This document shows, piece after piece, positions 8,441 to 24,273 of a DNA stretch of 64,000 nt. The notes under the pieces are model-generated. The model had not been told where the DNA came from. It saw only the letters and a list, made by a program, of their open reading frames with translations, and searched no databases. Origin of the DNA: Devosia sp. ZB163 (GTDB taxonomy: Bacteria; Pseudomonadota; Alphaproteobacteria; Rhizobiales; Devosiaceae); assembly GCF_028613635.1 (NCBI RefSeq), contig NZ_JAQRMY010000004.1:186001-250000 (forward strand), in the 5' to 3' direction. A program made the translations under genes and the position numbers. Each line of letters begins with the position of its first letter. Position 1 is the first letter of the stretch.

Positions 8441-8586
8441 GCGCTGTGCGATCGGGCTTGGAAAAACCGACCAAGGTTTAGGCAGGCTGCCTTAGAACCG
8501 TTCTCATCGGGACTTCACAGCGGTTCGATTCAATGCAAGGGTGAGTCTCTAGAGGGGAACATCGTAATGACGTATGGATTGCGACA

Positions 8587-11064
<2,478 letters not shown>

Positions 11065-11067
11065 GGC

Positions 11068-13260
11068 TTGACGAAAGCGAAGTGGCAGGCGGCTGACAGC
11101 GACATCAGGGCGATCGTCGCCGGCCGCCATGCGGATCCGTTCGCCCTTCTGGGCCTGCACCAGGTGGGCGAGACGTGGGTGGCGCGGACATTCATCCCAC
11201 ATGCGGAGACGGTTTCGGCGCGCACGCTCGACCAGCGCATCCTGGGCGAGCTGCAGCCGCGCGGCGACGGTTTCTTCGAAGGCGAGGTCAAGGTCAGCGG
11301 CCGGATACCGGTCAGCTACCATGCCCGCAACGACGGCGGCGAATGGGACGTGCTCGACCCCTACAGTTTCGGGCCGGTCCTGGGGCCGATGGACGACTAC
11401 TATATCGGCGAGGGCTCGCACCTGAGGCTGTTCGACAAGCTCGGCGCCCACGCGATGGAGTTCGAGGGCGTCAGCGGCACGCATTTCGCGGTCTGGGCAC
11501 CCAATGCGCGCCGGGTCAGCGTCGTCGGACCATTCAACGAATGGGACGGGCGGCGGCATCCGATGCGGATGCGCGTCAACACCGGCATCTGGGAAGTGTT
11601 CATCCCCAATGTCGGGCCGGGCGAGATCTACAAGTACGAGATCGTGGGCGCCAACGGGCAGCTGCAGCCGCTGAAGGCCGATCCGTTCGCGCGGCAGTCT
11701 GAGTTTCGGCCCAAGACCGCCTCGGTGATCGCCAACCCGCGTCCGTTCGAATGGACCGATGCGGCGTACATGGAGAAGCGCGCCAGGACCGACTGGCGGC
11801 GGAAGCCGGTCTCGATCTACGAGGTGCACCTGGGCTCGTGGCGGCGGCGGGCGGATGGCTCGTTCATGAGCTACGACCAGCTCGCCGAGCAGCTGATCCC
11901 CTATGCGGCCGACAGCGGCTTCACGCATCTCGAACTGCTGCCGATCACCGAGCACCCGTATGACCCGAGCTGGGGCTACCAGCCCACCGGGCTCTATGCG
12001 CCGACCGCGCGGTTCGGTGATCCCGCCGGGTTCGCGCGCTTCGTCGACACGGCGCACGCGGCGGGGCTGGGGGTGATCCTCGACTGGGTCCCGGCGCATT
12101 TCCCGACCGACGAGCACGGGCTCGCCCGTTTCGACGGCACGGCGCTCTACGAGCACCTCGATCCGCGCAAGGGCTACCACCCGGACTGGAACACCGCGAT
12201 CTACAATTTCGGGCGCCAGGAGGTTTCGAGCTTCCTCGTCAACAACGCGCTGTATTGGCTGGAGGCCTTCCATCTCGACGGGCTTCGCGTCGATGCGGTG
12301 GCCTCGATGCTCTACCTCGATTACTCACGCCAGCCGGGGGAGTGGGTGCCGAACCAGTTCGGGGGTAACCACAACCTCGAGGCGGTCGAGTTCCTCAAGC
12401 GGGTGAACACCGAGGCCTATGCGCAGCATCCGGGCGTGATGATGATCGCCGAGGAATCGACCTCGTGGAGTGGGGTGAGCGCGCCGGTGGATGCCGGTGG
12501 GCTGGGCTTCGGGTTCAAGTGGAACATGGGGTTCATGAACGACACCCTGCGCTACATGAGCCGCAACCCGATCCACCGCCGCTATCATCACAACGACATG
12601 ACCTTTGCGTCACTCTACGCTTACGCGGAGAACTTCATCCTTCCCCTGAGCCATGACGAGGTGGTGCACGGCAAGGGAACGCTGCTCAGCAAGATGGGCG
12701 GCGACGACTGGGCTCAGTTTGCAGGATTGCGTTCCTACTACGGGTTCATGTGGGGCTGGCCGGGCAAGAAGCTGTTGTTCATGGGGCAGGAGTTCGCGCA
12801 GCGCGATGAGTGGAACGAGTCGCGCGGCCTCGACTGGTGGCTGCTCGATGCGCCCTCGCACGAGGGCATCAGGCGGCTGGTGACGGACCTCAACGCGCTC
12901 TATCGCGAGCTGCCGGCGCTGCATGCGCGCGACAACGAGCCGGAGGGCTTCGAGTGGCTGATCGCGAACGACCATGCCAACTCGGTGTTCGCCTTCGCGC
13001 GCAAGGCGCCGGGCGCGGACCCGGTGGTCGTGATCTCGAACATGACCCCGATGCCGCGCGACAAGTACCGGGTGCCGATGCCCGTTGCCGGAACATGGGT
13101 CGAGCGGCTCAATACCGATGCGGGCTGGTACGGGGGCACCAACAAGGGCAACCAGGGCCGGGTCACCGCCCATGCCAGCGAGGTGGAGGGGCTCGGCCCG
13201 TACGCCGATCTCTACCTGCCGCCGATGTCGACTTTGTATCTGAAATACGATCCCGCCTAA
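11068..13260 (+). CDS. glgB: 1,4-alpha-glucan branching enzyme
   Basis: This 730-residue GH13 enzyme forms the alpha-1,6 branches of glycogen. After an N-terminal region and a CBM48 domain (VWAPNARRVSVVGPFN) comes the catalytic barrel, with the nucleophile Asp409 in DGLRVDAV, the acid/base Glu462 in MIAEES and Asp530 in LSHDEVVHGKG. The start is a TTG at 11068, four bases after the glgP stop, with GGGGG and AGGG close upstream; translational coupling is likely. Its length is that of the long E. coli-like GlgB type. Confidence 0.97.
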   Translation: MTKAKWQAADSDIRAIVAGRHADPFALLGLHQVGETWVARTFIPHAETVSARTLDQRILGELQPRGDGFFEGEVKVSGRIPVSYHARNDGGEWDVLDPYSFGPVLGPMDDYYIGEGSHLRLFDKLGAHAMEFEGVSGTHFAVWAPNARRVSVVGPFNEWDGRRHPMRMRVNTGIWEVFIPNVGPGEIYKYEIVGANGQLQPLKADPFARQSEFRPKTASVIANPRPFEWTDAAYMEKRARTDWRRKPVSIYEVHLGSWRRRADGSFMSYDQLAEQLIPYAADSGFTHLELLPITEHPYDPSWGYQPTGLYAPTARFGDPAGFARFVDTAHAAGLGVILDWVPAHFPTDEHGLARFDGTALYEHLDPRKGYHPDWNTAIYNFGRQEVSSFLVNNALYWLEAFHLDGLRVDAVASMLYLDYSRQPGEWVPNQFGGNHNLEAVEFLKRVNTEAYAQHPGVMMIAEESTSWSGVSAPVDAGGLGFGFKWNMGFMNDTLRYMSRNPIHRRYHHNDMTFASLYAYAENFILPLSHDEVVHGKGTLLSKMGGDDWAQFAGLRSYYGFMWGWPGKKLLFMGQEFAQRDEWNESRGLDWWLLDAPSHEGIRRLVTDLNALYRELPALHARDNEPEGFEWLIANDHANSVFAFARKAPGADPVVVISNMTPMPRDKYRVPMPVAGTWVERLNTDAGWYGGTNKGNQGRVTAHASEVEGLGPYADLYLPPMSTLYLKYDPA

Positions 13261-13290
13261 GCGGGACAACACGGGTTAGGGGAGGGAAGC

Positions 13291-14562
13291 ATGGCTGACT
13301 ATCGGACACCATCACCGCTGGCGCGCGAGGCGATGGCTTATGTCTTGGCAGGGGGACGCGGGACGCGCCTGTTCGAGTTGACCGACCGGCGCGCCAAGCC
13401 GGCCGTCTATTTCGGCGGCAAGTCGCGCATCATCGACTTCGCGCTGTCGAACGCGCTCAACTCCGGCATCCGCCGCATCTCGGTGGCGACGCAGTACCAG
13501 GCGCACTCGCTGATCCGCCACCTGCAGCGCGGCTGGAACTTCCTCCGCACCGAGCGAAACGAGAGCTTCGACGTGCTGCCGGCTTCGCAGCGCGTGTCCG
13601 AGACGCAGTGGTACGAGGGCACTGCCGATGCCGTGTACCAGAACATGGACATCATCGAGGACTACGGCCCGCGCTACATCGTGCTGCTGGCGGGCGACCA
13701 CATCTACAAGATGGACTACGAGATCATGCTCCGGCAGCACGTCGATACGGGCGCCGACGTGACCATCGGCTGCCTCGAGGTGCCGCGCATGGAGGCGACC
13801 GGCTTCGGCGTGATGGCCGTCGACGGGCGCGACCGGATCGTCGATTTCGTCGAAAAGCCCAAGAACCCGCCCGGCATTCCGGACAAGCCCGACTATGCAC
13901 TGGCGTCGATGGGCATCTACGTGTTCGAGACGCGGTTCCTGATGGAGCAGTTGCGCCGCGACGCGGCGACCGAGGGCTCGAGCCGCGACTTCGGCAAGGA
14001 CATCATCCCCTACATCGTCAAGCACGGCTCGGCCTGGGCCCATCGCTTCCCGCGCTCGTGCGTGCGCTCGCCCAACGAGGAAGTGGCGTACTGGCGCGAC
14101 GTGGGGACGGTGGATGCCTACTGGAAGGCCAATATCGACCTCTGCGACGTGACCCCGCAGCTCGACCTCTACGATCGCGACTGGCCGATCTGGACCTTTG
14201 CGGAGATCACGCCGCCGGCCAAGTTCGTGCACGATTTCGACGGACGGCGCGGCACGGCGGTGAACTCGCTGGTCTCGGGCGACTGCATCATCTCGGGCGG
14301 CGCGCTGACCAAGACGCTGCTGTCGACGGGCAGTCGCGTCCATTCCTATTCGGAACTGCACGAGGCGGTGGTGCTGCCCTATTGCACGATCGGGCGCGGC
14401 GCACGGCTCAGGAAGGTCGTCCTCGACCGGGGCGTCAACATTCCGGAGGGACTGGTGGTAGGCGAAGACGCCAGTTTCGACGCCCAGTGGTTCCGCCGCA
14501 CGGCCGACGGTGTGACACTGGTCACCCAACCGATGGTCGACGCCTATCTGGCCAGTCGCTAG
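13291..14562 (+). CDS. glgC: glucose-1-phosphate adenylyltransferase
   Basis: The 423-residue enzyme makes ADP-glucose, the committed step of glycogen synthesis. The nucleotidyltransferase motif [13 protein letters not shown] is near residue 20, followed by [20 protein letters not shown], the YRG-type substrate loop region [12 protein letters not shown], and a C-terminal left-handed beta-helix part. The start follows a strong AGGGGAGGGA site. Activity of such enzymes is normally controlled by fructose-6-phosphate and similar effectors. It lies 30 bases downstream of glgB and 10 bases upstream of glgA in the same operon. Confidence 0.97.
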   Translation: MADYRTPSPLAREAMAYVLAGGRGTRLFELTDRRAKPAVYFGGKSRIIDFALSNALNSGIRRISVATQYQAHSLIRHLQRGWNFLRTERNESFDVLPASQRVSETQWYEGTADAVYQNMDIIEDYGPRYIVLLAGDHIYKMDYEIMLRQHVDTGADVTIGCLEVPRMEATGFGVMAVDGRDRIVDFVEKPKNPPGIPDKPDYALASMGIYVFETRFLMEQLRRDAATEGSSRDFGKDIIPYIVKHGSAWAHRFPRSCVRSPNEEVAYWRDVGTVDAYWKANIDLCDVTPQLDLYDRDWPIWTFAEITPPAKFVHDFDGRRGTAVNSLVSGDCIISGGALTKTLLSTGSRVHSYSELHEAVVLPYCTIGRGARLRKVVLDRGVNIPEGLVVGEDASFDAQWFRRTADGVTLVTQPMVDAYLASR

Positions 14563-14572
14563 CGGGGAACGC

Positions 14573-17648
<3,076 letters not shown>

Positions 17649-17661
17649 GGATCCTGTCGCA

Positions 17662-19821
17662 GTGAAACCGGTTCTGGTGCCGGGTGGCGGAAGCCCGGAG
17701 AAACTTGGCGCGACCATCACCGCCGAGGGGGTGAACTTCGCCGTTTATTCGGAGACGGCGTCGGCCATCTGGGTGTCGATCTACGACGAGCTCGACACGG
17801 AAATCGCACGCATCGAACTCGACGGACACGACGACCACATCCATCACGGGCTGGTGGCCGGCATCGGGGCAGGGGCCAGGTACGGCTTGCGCGCCGACGG
17901 GCGCTACGACCCCGACCAGGGCTATTTCTTCGATCCCGCCAAGCTCCTCGTCGACCCCTATGCAAAACGTATCGACCGCACCTTCGTGCGCTCGCCGCGC
18001 CTGCGGCTGCATCGCGACGAGGCGGTGGACACGGCGCCGCTGGTGCCCAAGGCGATCGTCGTCGGCGCCAGCAACAAGGCGGTGATGCCGCGCCGCAGGT
18101 CGCCGCAGTTCTTCTACGAGCTCAACGTGCGCGGCTACACCATGCGCCACCCCTCGGTGCAGGGGCCGCTGCGCGGCACCATTGCGGGGCTCACGACCAA
18201 GCGGGTGATCGACCACTTCAAGTACCTGGGCGTCGACACGGTGCAACTGATGCCGACGGCCGCCTGGATTGACGAGGGGCACCTGCCGGCGCTGGGGCTG
18301 ACCAACGCGTGGGGCTACAACCCGGTCACCTATTTCGCGCTCGATCCGCGGCTCGCGCCGCGCGGTCCGCAGGAACTGCGCACCATGACCGACATGTACC
18401 GCAAGGCGGGCATCTCGGTGATCCTCGACGTGGTCTACAACCATACCGGCGAGGGCGACGCCAATGGCCCCATGCTCTCGATGATGGGGCTCGACGCGAG
18501 GACCTACTACCGGTTCGTCGAAGTCGACGGCAAGCAGGTGCTCGTCAACGACACCGGCACCGGCAACACGCTGCGCGGCGACCATCCCGCGGTGCAGCGG
18601 CTGGTGATCGAGTCCCTGCGCTACTTCGTCGAGGAGATGGGCGTCTCGGGCTTCCGCTTCGATCTCGCCACCGTGCTGGGGCGCGAGCCGGGGTTCAATC
18701 CGGACGCGCAGATGCTGCAGATGATCAAGTCCGATCCGGTGCTCAGCAAATCCATCCTCGTCGCCGAGCCGTGGGATCCGGGTCCGGGGGGATATCAGCT
18801 CGGACGCTTCGGCAAGGAGTTCCACGAGCACAACGATACCTTCCGCGACGACATCCGCTCGTTCTGGAAGGGCGACCAGGGCAAGATCGGCGCGCTGGCC
18901 GGCAAGGTGGCCGGGTCGGCCGAGATCTTCAACTTCGCCGGCCGCAAGCCGAGCGCCGGGGTGAACATGCTTGCCGTCCACGACGGCTTCACCCTCGTCG
19001 ACCTGGTCTCCTATCTCGACAAGCACAACGAGGCGAACGGCGAGCAGAACCGCGACGGGCACAACAACAACTACTCGTGGAACTGCGGCGCCGAGGGGCC
19101 GACGGACGACGCGGGCATCAATGCCGCCCGGCGCCGCGACGTGCGGGCGCTGCTGGCGACGCTGCTCCTCAGCCGCGGCCTGCCGCTCATCCAGCAGGGC
19201 GACGAGTTCGGGCGCACGCAGAACGGCAACAACAATGCCTATGCGCAGGACAACGAGATCACCTGGCTCGACTGGGAGAAGGCCGACGGGGCGCTGGTCG
19301 ACTACGTTTCGGCCCTCAACGATTTCCGCCGGCTCCATCCGGCGATCACCCACGATCATTTCCTCACCGGGCAGGCGCGGCACGGCATCCGCGACGTGAT
19401 CTGGCTGCATCCCGACGGGCGGGAGATGAACGAGGGCGACTGGAACGATTCCCACGCCTCGGTCCTCGGCATGCGCCTCCAGACCGCCGACGAAGACCTC
19501 ATCGTCTGGTTCAACCGCCGGATCGACCCGGTCCTCGCACGCCTGCCCGAGGGCTACTGGACGGTCGGCCTGCTGTCGGACGACCAGGCCGTGCTGCCGC
19601 TGGCCGACGGCGCCGCGACGCTCCCCCCGCGTTCGGTCGTCGTGCTGCTGAAGGGCCAGATCCCGCCGTCGCAGCCGCAGGAAACCCCGCCGCAGCAGCC
19701 GCAGGAAGTCCCACCGCAGCCGGAAACGCCGCAACCGGCGCCCCAGCCGGACACGGTGCCGGGCGAACAGCCCCAGGAACTGCCGGGCAACGAGCCGCCC
19801 GAGGAGACGCCGACGGAGTAG
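17662..19821 (+). CDS. glgX: glycogen debranching enzyme with Pro/Gln-rich tail
   Basis: This GH13 isoamylase-type enzyme removes side chains from phosphorylase-limit glycogen. A CBM48 region leads into the barrel, with the nucleophile Asp334 in GFRFDLA, the acid/base Glu369 in VAEPWDPG and Asp441 in AVHDGFTL, numbered from GTG 17662. That start has GAGGA 11 bases upstream; a TTG at 17638, inside the end of pgm, is an alternative. The last 55 or so residues (from about 19660) are a low-complexity run of Pro, Gln and Glu with repeated PQ units. I do not expect such a tail in GlgX. Last gene of the glycogen operon. Confidence 0.93.
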   Translation: MKPVLVPGGGSPEKLGATITAEGVNFAVYSETASAIWVSIYDELDTEIARIELDGHDDHIHHGLVAGIGAGARYGLRADGRYDPDQGYFFDPAKLLVDPYAKRIDRTFVRSPRLRLHRDEAVDTAPLVPKAIVVGASNKAVMPRRRSPQFFYELNVRGYTMRHPSVQGPLRGTIAGLTTKRVIDHFKYLGVDTVQLMPTAAWIDEGHLPALGLTNAWGYNPVTYFALDPRLAPRGPQELRTMTDMYRKAGISVILDVVYNHTGEGDANGPMLSMMGLDARTYYRFVEVDGKQVLVNDTGTGNTLRGDHPAVQRLVIESLRYFVEEMGVSGFRFDLATVLGREPGFNPDAQMLQMIKSDPVLSKSILVAEPWDPGPGGYQLGRFGKEFHEHNDTFRDDIRSFWKGDQGKIGALAGKVAGSAEIFNFAGRKPSAGVNMLAVHDGFTLVDLVSYLDKHNEANGEQNRDGHNNNYSWNCGAEGPTDDAGINAARRRDVRALLATLLLSRGLPLIQQGDEFGRTQNGNNNAYAQDNEITWLDWEKADGALVDYVSALNDFRRLHPAITHDHFLTGQARHGIRDVIWLHPDGREMNEGDWNDSHASVLGMRLQTADEDLIVWFNRRIDPVLARLPEGYWTVGLLSDDQAVLPLADGAATLPPRSVVVLLKGQIPPSQPQETPPQQPQEVPPQPETPQPAPQPDTVPGEQPQELPGNEPPEETPTE

Positions 19822-19916
19822 GCTTGGCTCCGCAAACATAGATCGCCGCCGGCCGTTTGGCCGCGGGCCGCCGATGTGACATATGGGCTGCTGCAGTGTT
19901 TTGCAGGAGGTTCCGT

Positions 19917-21230
19917 ATGTCGCCGCTGCTCGGGCTCGTTCTTATCGCCGCGCTGGTGGGCGCCAGTTCCATCATCTCGATGTCGGAGATCGCCTTCGCG
20001 GCGGCGCGCGAGGTGCGGATACGCGCGCTGGCGGAGGGCGGGGACAGCCGGGCCATCCGGTTCGCCGCGCTGCGCGCCGATGCCGGCAACATCATCACGG
20101 CGTTCCAGATCGCCATCAACTCGATCTCGATTCTCGCCGGCATCGTCGGTGACGGGTTGCTCGGGCCGACGTTCGCCGACGCGCTGGCGCGGGTCGGGGC
20201 AGGGAGCCTTGCCGCGCCGGTCGGCTCGGTCCTCGCGTTCCTCTTCACGACGACGCTGTTCATCCTCTTCGCCGACCTGATCCCCAAGCGCATCGGCATG
20301 CTTATCCCCGAGAAGGTGGCGCTGGCGCTGGTGTGGTTCCCGGAGGCGGCGGTCTTGGTGCTGCGGCCGCTGGTGTGGCTGTTCAGCGGCATCGCCGACT
20401 GGGTGATCGCACGGCTCCACCTCGCGCCCTCCGGCCCGGTCGACGAGGTGACCACCGAGGATTTCCGCATGATCCTTGCGGGCGGGGAGAAGTCGGGGGC
20501 GCTGATGAAGAAGGAGCGCCGGCTGATCGAGAACGTGCTCGGGCTCGAGCTGCGCAGCGTCACCTCGGTGATGACGGTGCGCGACGAGATCGTCTACCTC
20601 GACCTCAGCGACCCGCTGGAAGTGCAGCAGGAAAAGGTCCGCCGCCGGCCGTTCTCGCACTATCCGATCTGCAATGGCGGCATCGACGAGGTGATCGGCT
20701 GCGTGCGGGCCGAGGATGTGCTCGCGACGGTGATGGATCGCGACGCGCCGGTCGATTTCGCCAAGGCGAGGCGCGACGTGCTGTCGGTGCCCGATACGCT
20801 CAATGTCTGGGAGGTGCTGGCCGAGTTCCAGTCGAGCGGCAGCGGCTTTGCCGTGGTAGTGAGCGAGTACGCGCATGTCGTCGGCGTCGTCACCTTCAAG
20901 GACCTGATGGGCGCGCTGATGCAGGGCCTCGCCAATCCGTTCGAGGAAGAGGCAATCATGCGCCGCGACGACACGAGCTGGCTCATCGACGGCGTCGCCC
21001 CGGTGGTCGACGTGGTCCGCGTGCTCAACATCAAGAGCTTCCCGCTCGACGGCGCCTACGAGACCATCGGCGGCTTCATCGTCCACACCCTGCGCCGCGC
21101 CGCCCGCAAGGGCGACAAGGTCGAGCTCGGCGGCTACCTCTTCGAGGTCGTCGACGCCGACACGCTGCGGCTCAACCAGCTGCTGGTGACCAGGATCGGC
21201 AGCAAGCCGGCGGGGCGGGGCGCTTCCTGA
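19917..21230 (+). CDS. hemolysin family (CNNM/CBS/CorC_HlyC) membrane protein
   Basis: The 437-residue protein has an N-terminal CNNM transmembrane domain (three to four helices, with ISMSEIAFAAAREVRIRALAE near residue 22 and FADLIPKRIG near 117), a cytosolic CBS pair (about 195-325; VMTVRDEIVYLD, FAVVVSEYAHVVGVVTFKDL), and a C-terminal transporter-associated domain (IGGFIVHTLRR, GDKVELGGYLFEV). Such proteins are linked to magnesium or cobalt homeostasis; the hemolysin label is historical. ATG 19917 is preceded by an ideal GGAGG site 6 bases away. Confidence 0.92.
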   Translation: MSPLLGLVLIAALVGASSIISMSEIAFAAAREVRIRALAEGGDSRAIRFAALRADAGNIITAFQIAINSISILAGIVGDGLLGPTFADALARVGAGSLAAPVGSVLAFLFTTTLFILFADLIPKRIGMLIPEKVALALVWFPEAAVLVLRPLVWLFSGIADWVIARLHLAPSGPVDEVTTEDFRMILAGGEKSGALMKKERRLIENVLGLELRSVTSVMTVRDEIVYLDLSDPLEVQQEKVRRRPFSHYPICNGGIDEVIGCVRAEDVLATVMDRDAPVDFAKARRDVLSVPDTLNVWEVLAEFQSSGSGFAVVVSEYAHVVGVVTFKDLMGALMQGLANPFEEEAIMRRDDTSWLIDGVAPVVDVVRVLNIKSFPLDGAYETIGGFIVHTLRRAARKGDKVELGGYLFEVVDADTLRLNQLLVTRIGSKPAGRGAS

Positions 21231-21237
21231 CCCTGGC

Positions 21238-21705
21238 TCAGTCCTGCGCGAACCCGAACTGCCGATACAGCCGCTGCGCCGTGGCGTTGTAGATGTCCAC
21301 CTTCAGCGCCAGCTCCTCGGCATGCCGGGCGCGTAGTGCCTCGATTGCCGTCGAGAGCAGGGCCGAGCCGATGCCGTGGTTGCGCCAGTGGGCGTCGACG
21401 ACGAGGTCCTTGACGAAGCTCGAGGTCCAGCACAGGCAGAAGCCCACGACGTCGTCGCCGTGCCTCGCGACGAGAGCGAGGTTGCGGTCGAACTCGCTGT
21501 CGGTCAACAGGCCCTCCCACCAGTCGAGCAGGTTGTCCGGCACCTTGCCGAAGCCGTTGGTGTAGGCGCGCTGCAGCAGCGCATGCACTCGCCCCGCATC
21601 GCTCGCGGCGATCGGCGCCACCTCCACTCCGGGGGGCCACACGGCGGGTGGTGCGGGGTCCGCGAGGGACCGTCTCAGGAGGAGGAATCCTTCGCTGTGA
21701 GTCAT
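21238..21705 (-). CDS. GNAT family N-acetyltransferase
   Basis: The 155-residue protein has the GNAT fold pattern: VVGFCLCWTS (strand 4), LVVDAHWRNHGIGSALLSTAI with the acetyl-CoA pyrophosphate loop RNHGIGSAL, and a terminal NATAQRLYRQFGF. It should transfer an acetyl group from acetyl-CoA to an unknown amine. The start is placed at ATG 21705 (THSEGFLLLRR); the frame is open to 21897 but the extra part has no family resemblance. It converges on the CNNM gene, with 7 bases between stop codons. Confidence 0.85.
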   Translation of the reverse strand: MTHSEGFLLLRRSLADPAPPAVWPPGVEVAPIAASDAGRVHALLQRAYTNGFGKVPDNLLDWWEGLLTDSEFDRNLALVARHGDDVVGFCLCWTSSFVKDLVVDAHWRNHGIGSALLSTAIEALRARHAEELALKVDIYNATAQRLYRQFGFAQD

Positions 21706-21968
21706 CTTGTGACCGGTCCCCGGGAGCTTACCAACGTTACCCTTCGTCCATGATTGGAGTGGTTCGAAAACGCCCGGAATCCGGCGGGTTTCGGGCGAAA
21801 ACATACCCTTGCTCCTTCGCACATCCGCCGCTCTCGAGGAGCCATATCCCGACCGTCGACGCGATGTCACGCCGATGACCGCTCGCTGCCCTGCCACCAG
21901 ATCTTCCGGCGGCGCGACACTGCAAGATTTGCCCTGCGGCCCAATCCGATCCGTATGGAGATGATCAA

Positions 21969-22379
21969 ATGCATCCGAACCTCAAGACTTCCGTTGCCGT
22001 TGCCATTGTGGCCCTGCTGTCGGCTCCGGCCCTCGCGGCCACCAATGACAGCGCCACCGTCGTCAATGCGATGAAGGCCGACGCACTCCCCGTCGGGAAC
22101 CTCACCGCAATGGTCGGCGAATGGACTGCCGGCGACCTGAGCTTCCTCGACAAGGCCGCCTCGATCAAGGTGTTCGACACCAAGACGCTGTACAGCGCCG
22201 GCGACCAGGAAAAGATCGCCAGCGCCGAGACGGCCAAAAGCGCCGATCTCACCAAGTTCCGCGCTGCCATCAAGGCCGATACCGGGCTCGCCAACTGGTT
22301 CAAGACCCACAATATCGACGTGAACCGGGTGATCGCGGTCGCCGATCCGAACGGCAACCCCGAGATCTTCCTCTACTGA
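21969..22379 (+). CDS. small secreted protein of unknown function
   Basis: The 136-residue protein starts at ATG 21969 with GGAG at 21957-21960. Residues 1-23 are a signal peptide with an ALAA cleavage region, so the mature protein of about 113 residues should be periplasmic. It has no cysteine and no motif I recognise; its sequence ends NRVIAVADPNGNPEIFLY. The 263 bases upstream hold no gene I can support, only a short inverted repeat around 21769-21796. It converges on the urease accessory cluster. Confidence 0.75.
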   Translation: MHPNLKTSVAVAIVALLSAPALAATNDSATVVNAMKADALPVGNLTAMVGEWTAGDLSFLDKAASIKVFDTKTLYSAGDQEKIASAETAKSADLTKFRAAIKADTGLANWFKTHNIDVNRVIAVADPNGNPEIFLY

Positions 22380-22390
22380 GCAAGAGACTG

Positions 22391-22414
22391 CGCCGGGCGG
22401 GCAACTGCCCGGCG
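22391..22414. terminator. stem-loop between convergent genes
   Basis: CGCCGGGC (22391-22398) pairs perfectly with GCCCGGCG (22407-22414) across an 8-base loop. It lies between the stop of the small secreted protein gene and the stop of ureG, so it may end transcripts from both sides. There is no U tract. Confidence 0.6.
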
Positions 22415-22418
22415 CCTG

Positions 22419-23047
<629 letters not shown>

Positions 23048-23051
<4 letters not shown>

Positions 23052-23476
23052 ATGAGCCTCATGATCACGAGCAGGAGGTAGCCGATGCCGAGCGCAAGGC
23101 AGAGCGGGGAGTAGTTCTTGCGGTCGAGCGTGGCGAACGGCTCCTCGGAGAAGCGGGCGCGCCAGCCGTCGGTGTAGCCGATGGCGCCGCGGCCGAGGAA
23201 CAAAGCGGCGAGGAGGAGCCCGACCACCGAGAGCCACCAGCCGCCGGCAGTGTGATCGGCCAGCGACAGCGCGAATACCCCGGCGGCAAGGACGAGGATC
23301 GACACGGCGAGCGAGGCGAGGCGCGGCACGCGCGTCACGCCGGGGCGGCCGATCACCGTGCGCGCCAGCAGCGCGGGGTCGCGGATCGGCCAGGGGCTGC
23401 CGATGGCCCACATGAAATGGGCGATCGCCACCGCCAGCAGCACGACGAAGATCAGGGCGGCGACGAACATGCTCAT
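23048..23476 (-). CDS. DUF3995 family membrane protein in the urease cluster
   Basis: The 142-residue protein has four hydrophobic helices (about residues 5-26, 53-75, 80-95 and 124-141) and the [10 protein letters not shown] segment typical of DUF3995. It lies between ureF and ureG, overlapping each by 4 bases (ATGA on both sides), so it is clearly part of the urease accessory operon. Known urease accessory sets do not require it. A link to nickel or urea is possible from context, but the protein lacks obvious metal-binding His or Cys clusters. Confidence 0.85.
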
Positions 23477-24273
23477 GAGCGGAATATCCTCGGTTCCAGC
23501 GTCTCGTGACGCATCTGCGCGATGTCAGCGGCGTAGGCGATCGCGCCGATATCGGCAAGTGTCGCGGAGGCCGCGGATTTCGCCAGCGCGGCGACGCGGG
23601 GTTCGAGGGCGGACATGATCCTGAGGCCGTCCGTCTGGCCCAGGGGCACGAGGCGGATGGCGACCGAGACCTGCCCGTGCACGGTGGCGGTCAGCCAGGC
23701 GAGAAGGGTGTCCTCGAGGTCGATGTCGTGGGCGGCGGCAATGGCGCCGACGGCGATCGGATAGGGGCAGGGCTGCGGCAGGCGGGCCAGCACCTCGGCC
23801 GGCCACAGGCTGGCGGCGCGGACATAGCTGTCGCCGGTGATGGTGGTCTCCATCCAGCGCTCGCGGCTCGAGACGAGCGCGAGGCTGAGGTCGGCGAGGG
23901 TGGACAGGGCGGTGATGGTGGCCTCCCCCCTCCCATCCTCCCCCGCAAGGGGGGAGGTGCCGCTCTGAGTTTGCGGCGCGATCGTGCCCGACACGCCGGC
24001 CGGCACCCTCCCCCTCGCGGGGAGGGTTGGAGAGGGGGGAGCGGCAGGCTCGGTCTCCCGCACCGCGCGCCAGGCGTGGGCGAGGAGGATGGCATCCGTC
24101 CTGATCCCGCCATGCGCCAGCGCGCCCTCGATCCAGCTCATCAAGCGTGCGGAATCGGTTACGCGACGATCTGCAATCGCCATCTCAAGTCCGGCCGACC
24201 AGGCGAAGGCCCCCACCGGGAAGGCGGGCGACAGCCAGGTGACGAGCTTCTGGAGCGCAGCGGGTGACGTCAT
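23473..24273 (-). CDS. ureF: urease accessory protein UreF with in-frame repeat insertion
   Basis: UreF acts as a scaffold with UreD and UreG in urease maturation. The protein begins [20 protein letters not shown] and ends [17 protein letters not shown], as expected for the family. It is 266 residues long, about 40 more than a usual UreF. The surplus lies near residues 75-120 ([35 protein letters not shown]) and is encoded by a GC-rich palindromic repeat inserted in frame. The insert falls between two helices, so activity may be kept. The start overlaps the stop of ureE (ATGA). Confidence 0.94.
   Translation of the reverse strand: MTSPAALQKLVTWLSPAFPVGAFAWSAGLEMAIADRRVTDSARLMSWIEGALAHGGIRTDAILLAHAWRAVRETEPAAPPSPTLPARGRVPAGVSGTIAPQTQSGTSPLAGEDGRGEATITALSTLADLSLALVSSRERWMETTITGDSYVRAASLWPAEVLARLPQPCPYPIAVGAIAAAHDIDLEDTLLAWLTATVHGQVSVAIRLVPLGQTDGLRIMSALEPRVAALAKSAASATLADIGAIAYAADIAQMRHETLEPRIFRS
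23923..24041. repeat. palindromic repeat inside ureF
   Basis: Complementary outer arms (CTCCCCCC at 23923-23930 and GGGGGGAG at 24034-24041) enclose inner hairpins (CCTCCCCCGCAAGGGGGGAGG on the left, CCTCCCCCTCGCGGGGAGG on the right) and a core with GGCGCGATCG. The copy at 37829-37942 has the same plan and core. It is read through as part of UreF. Confidence 0.85.

Noticed and set aside
8505-8535. GGTTCGATTC resembling a tRNA T-loop
   Set aside because: The flanking bases do not form the T stem, and no acceptor, D or anticodon arm can be built around it.
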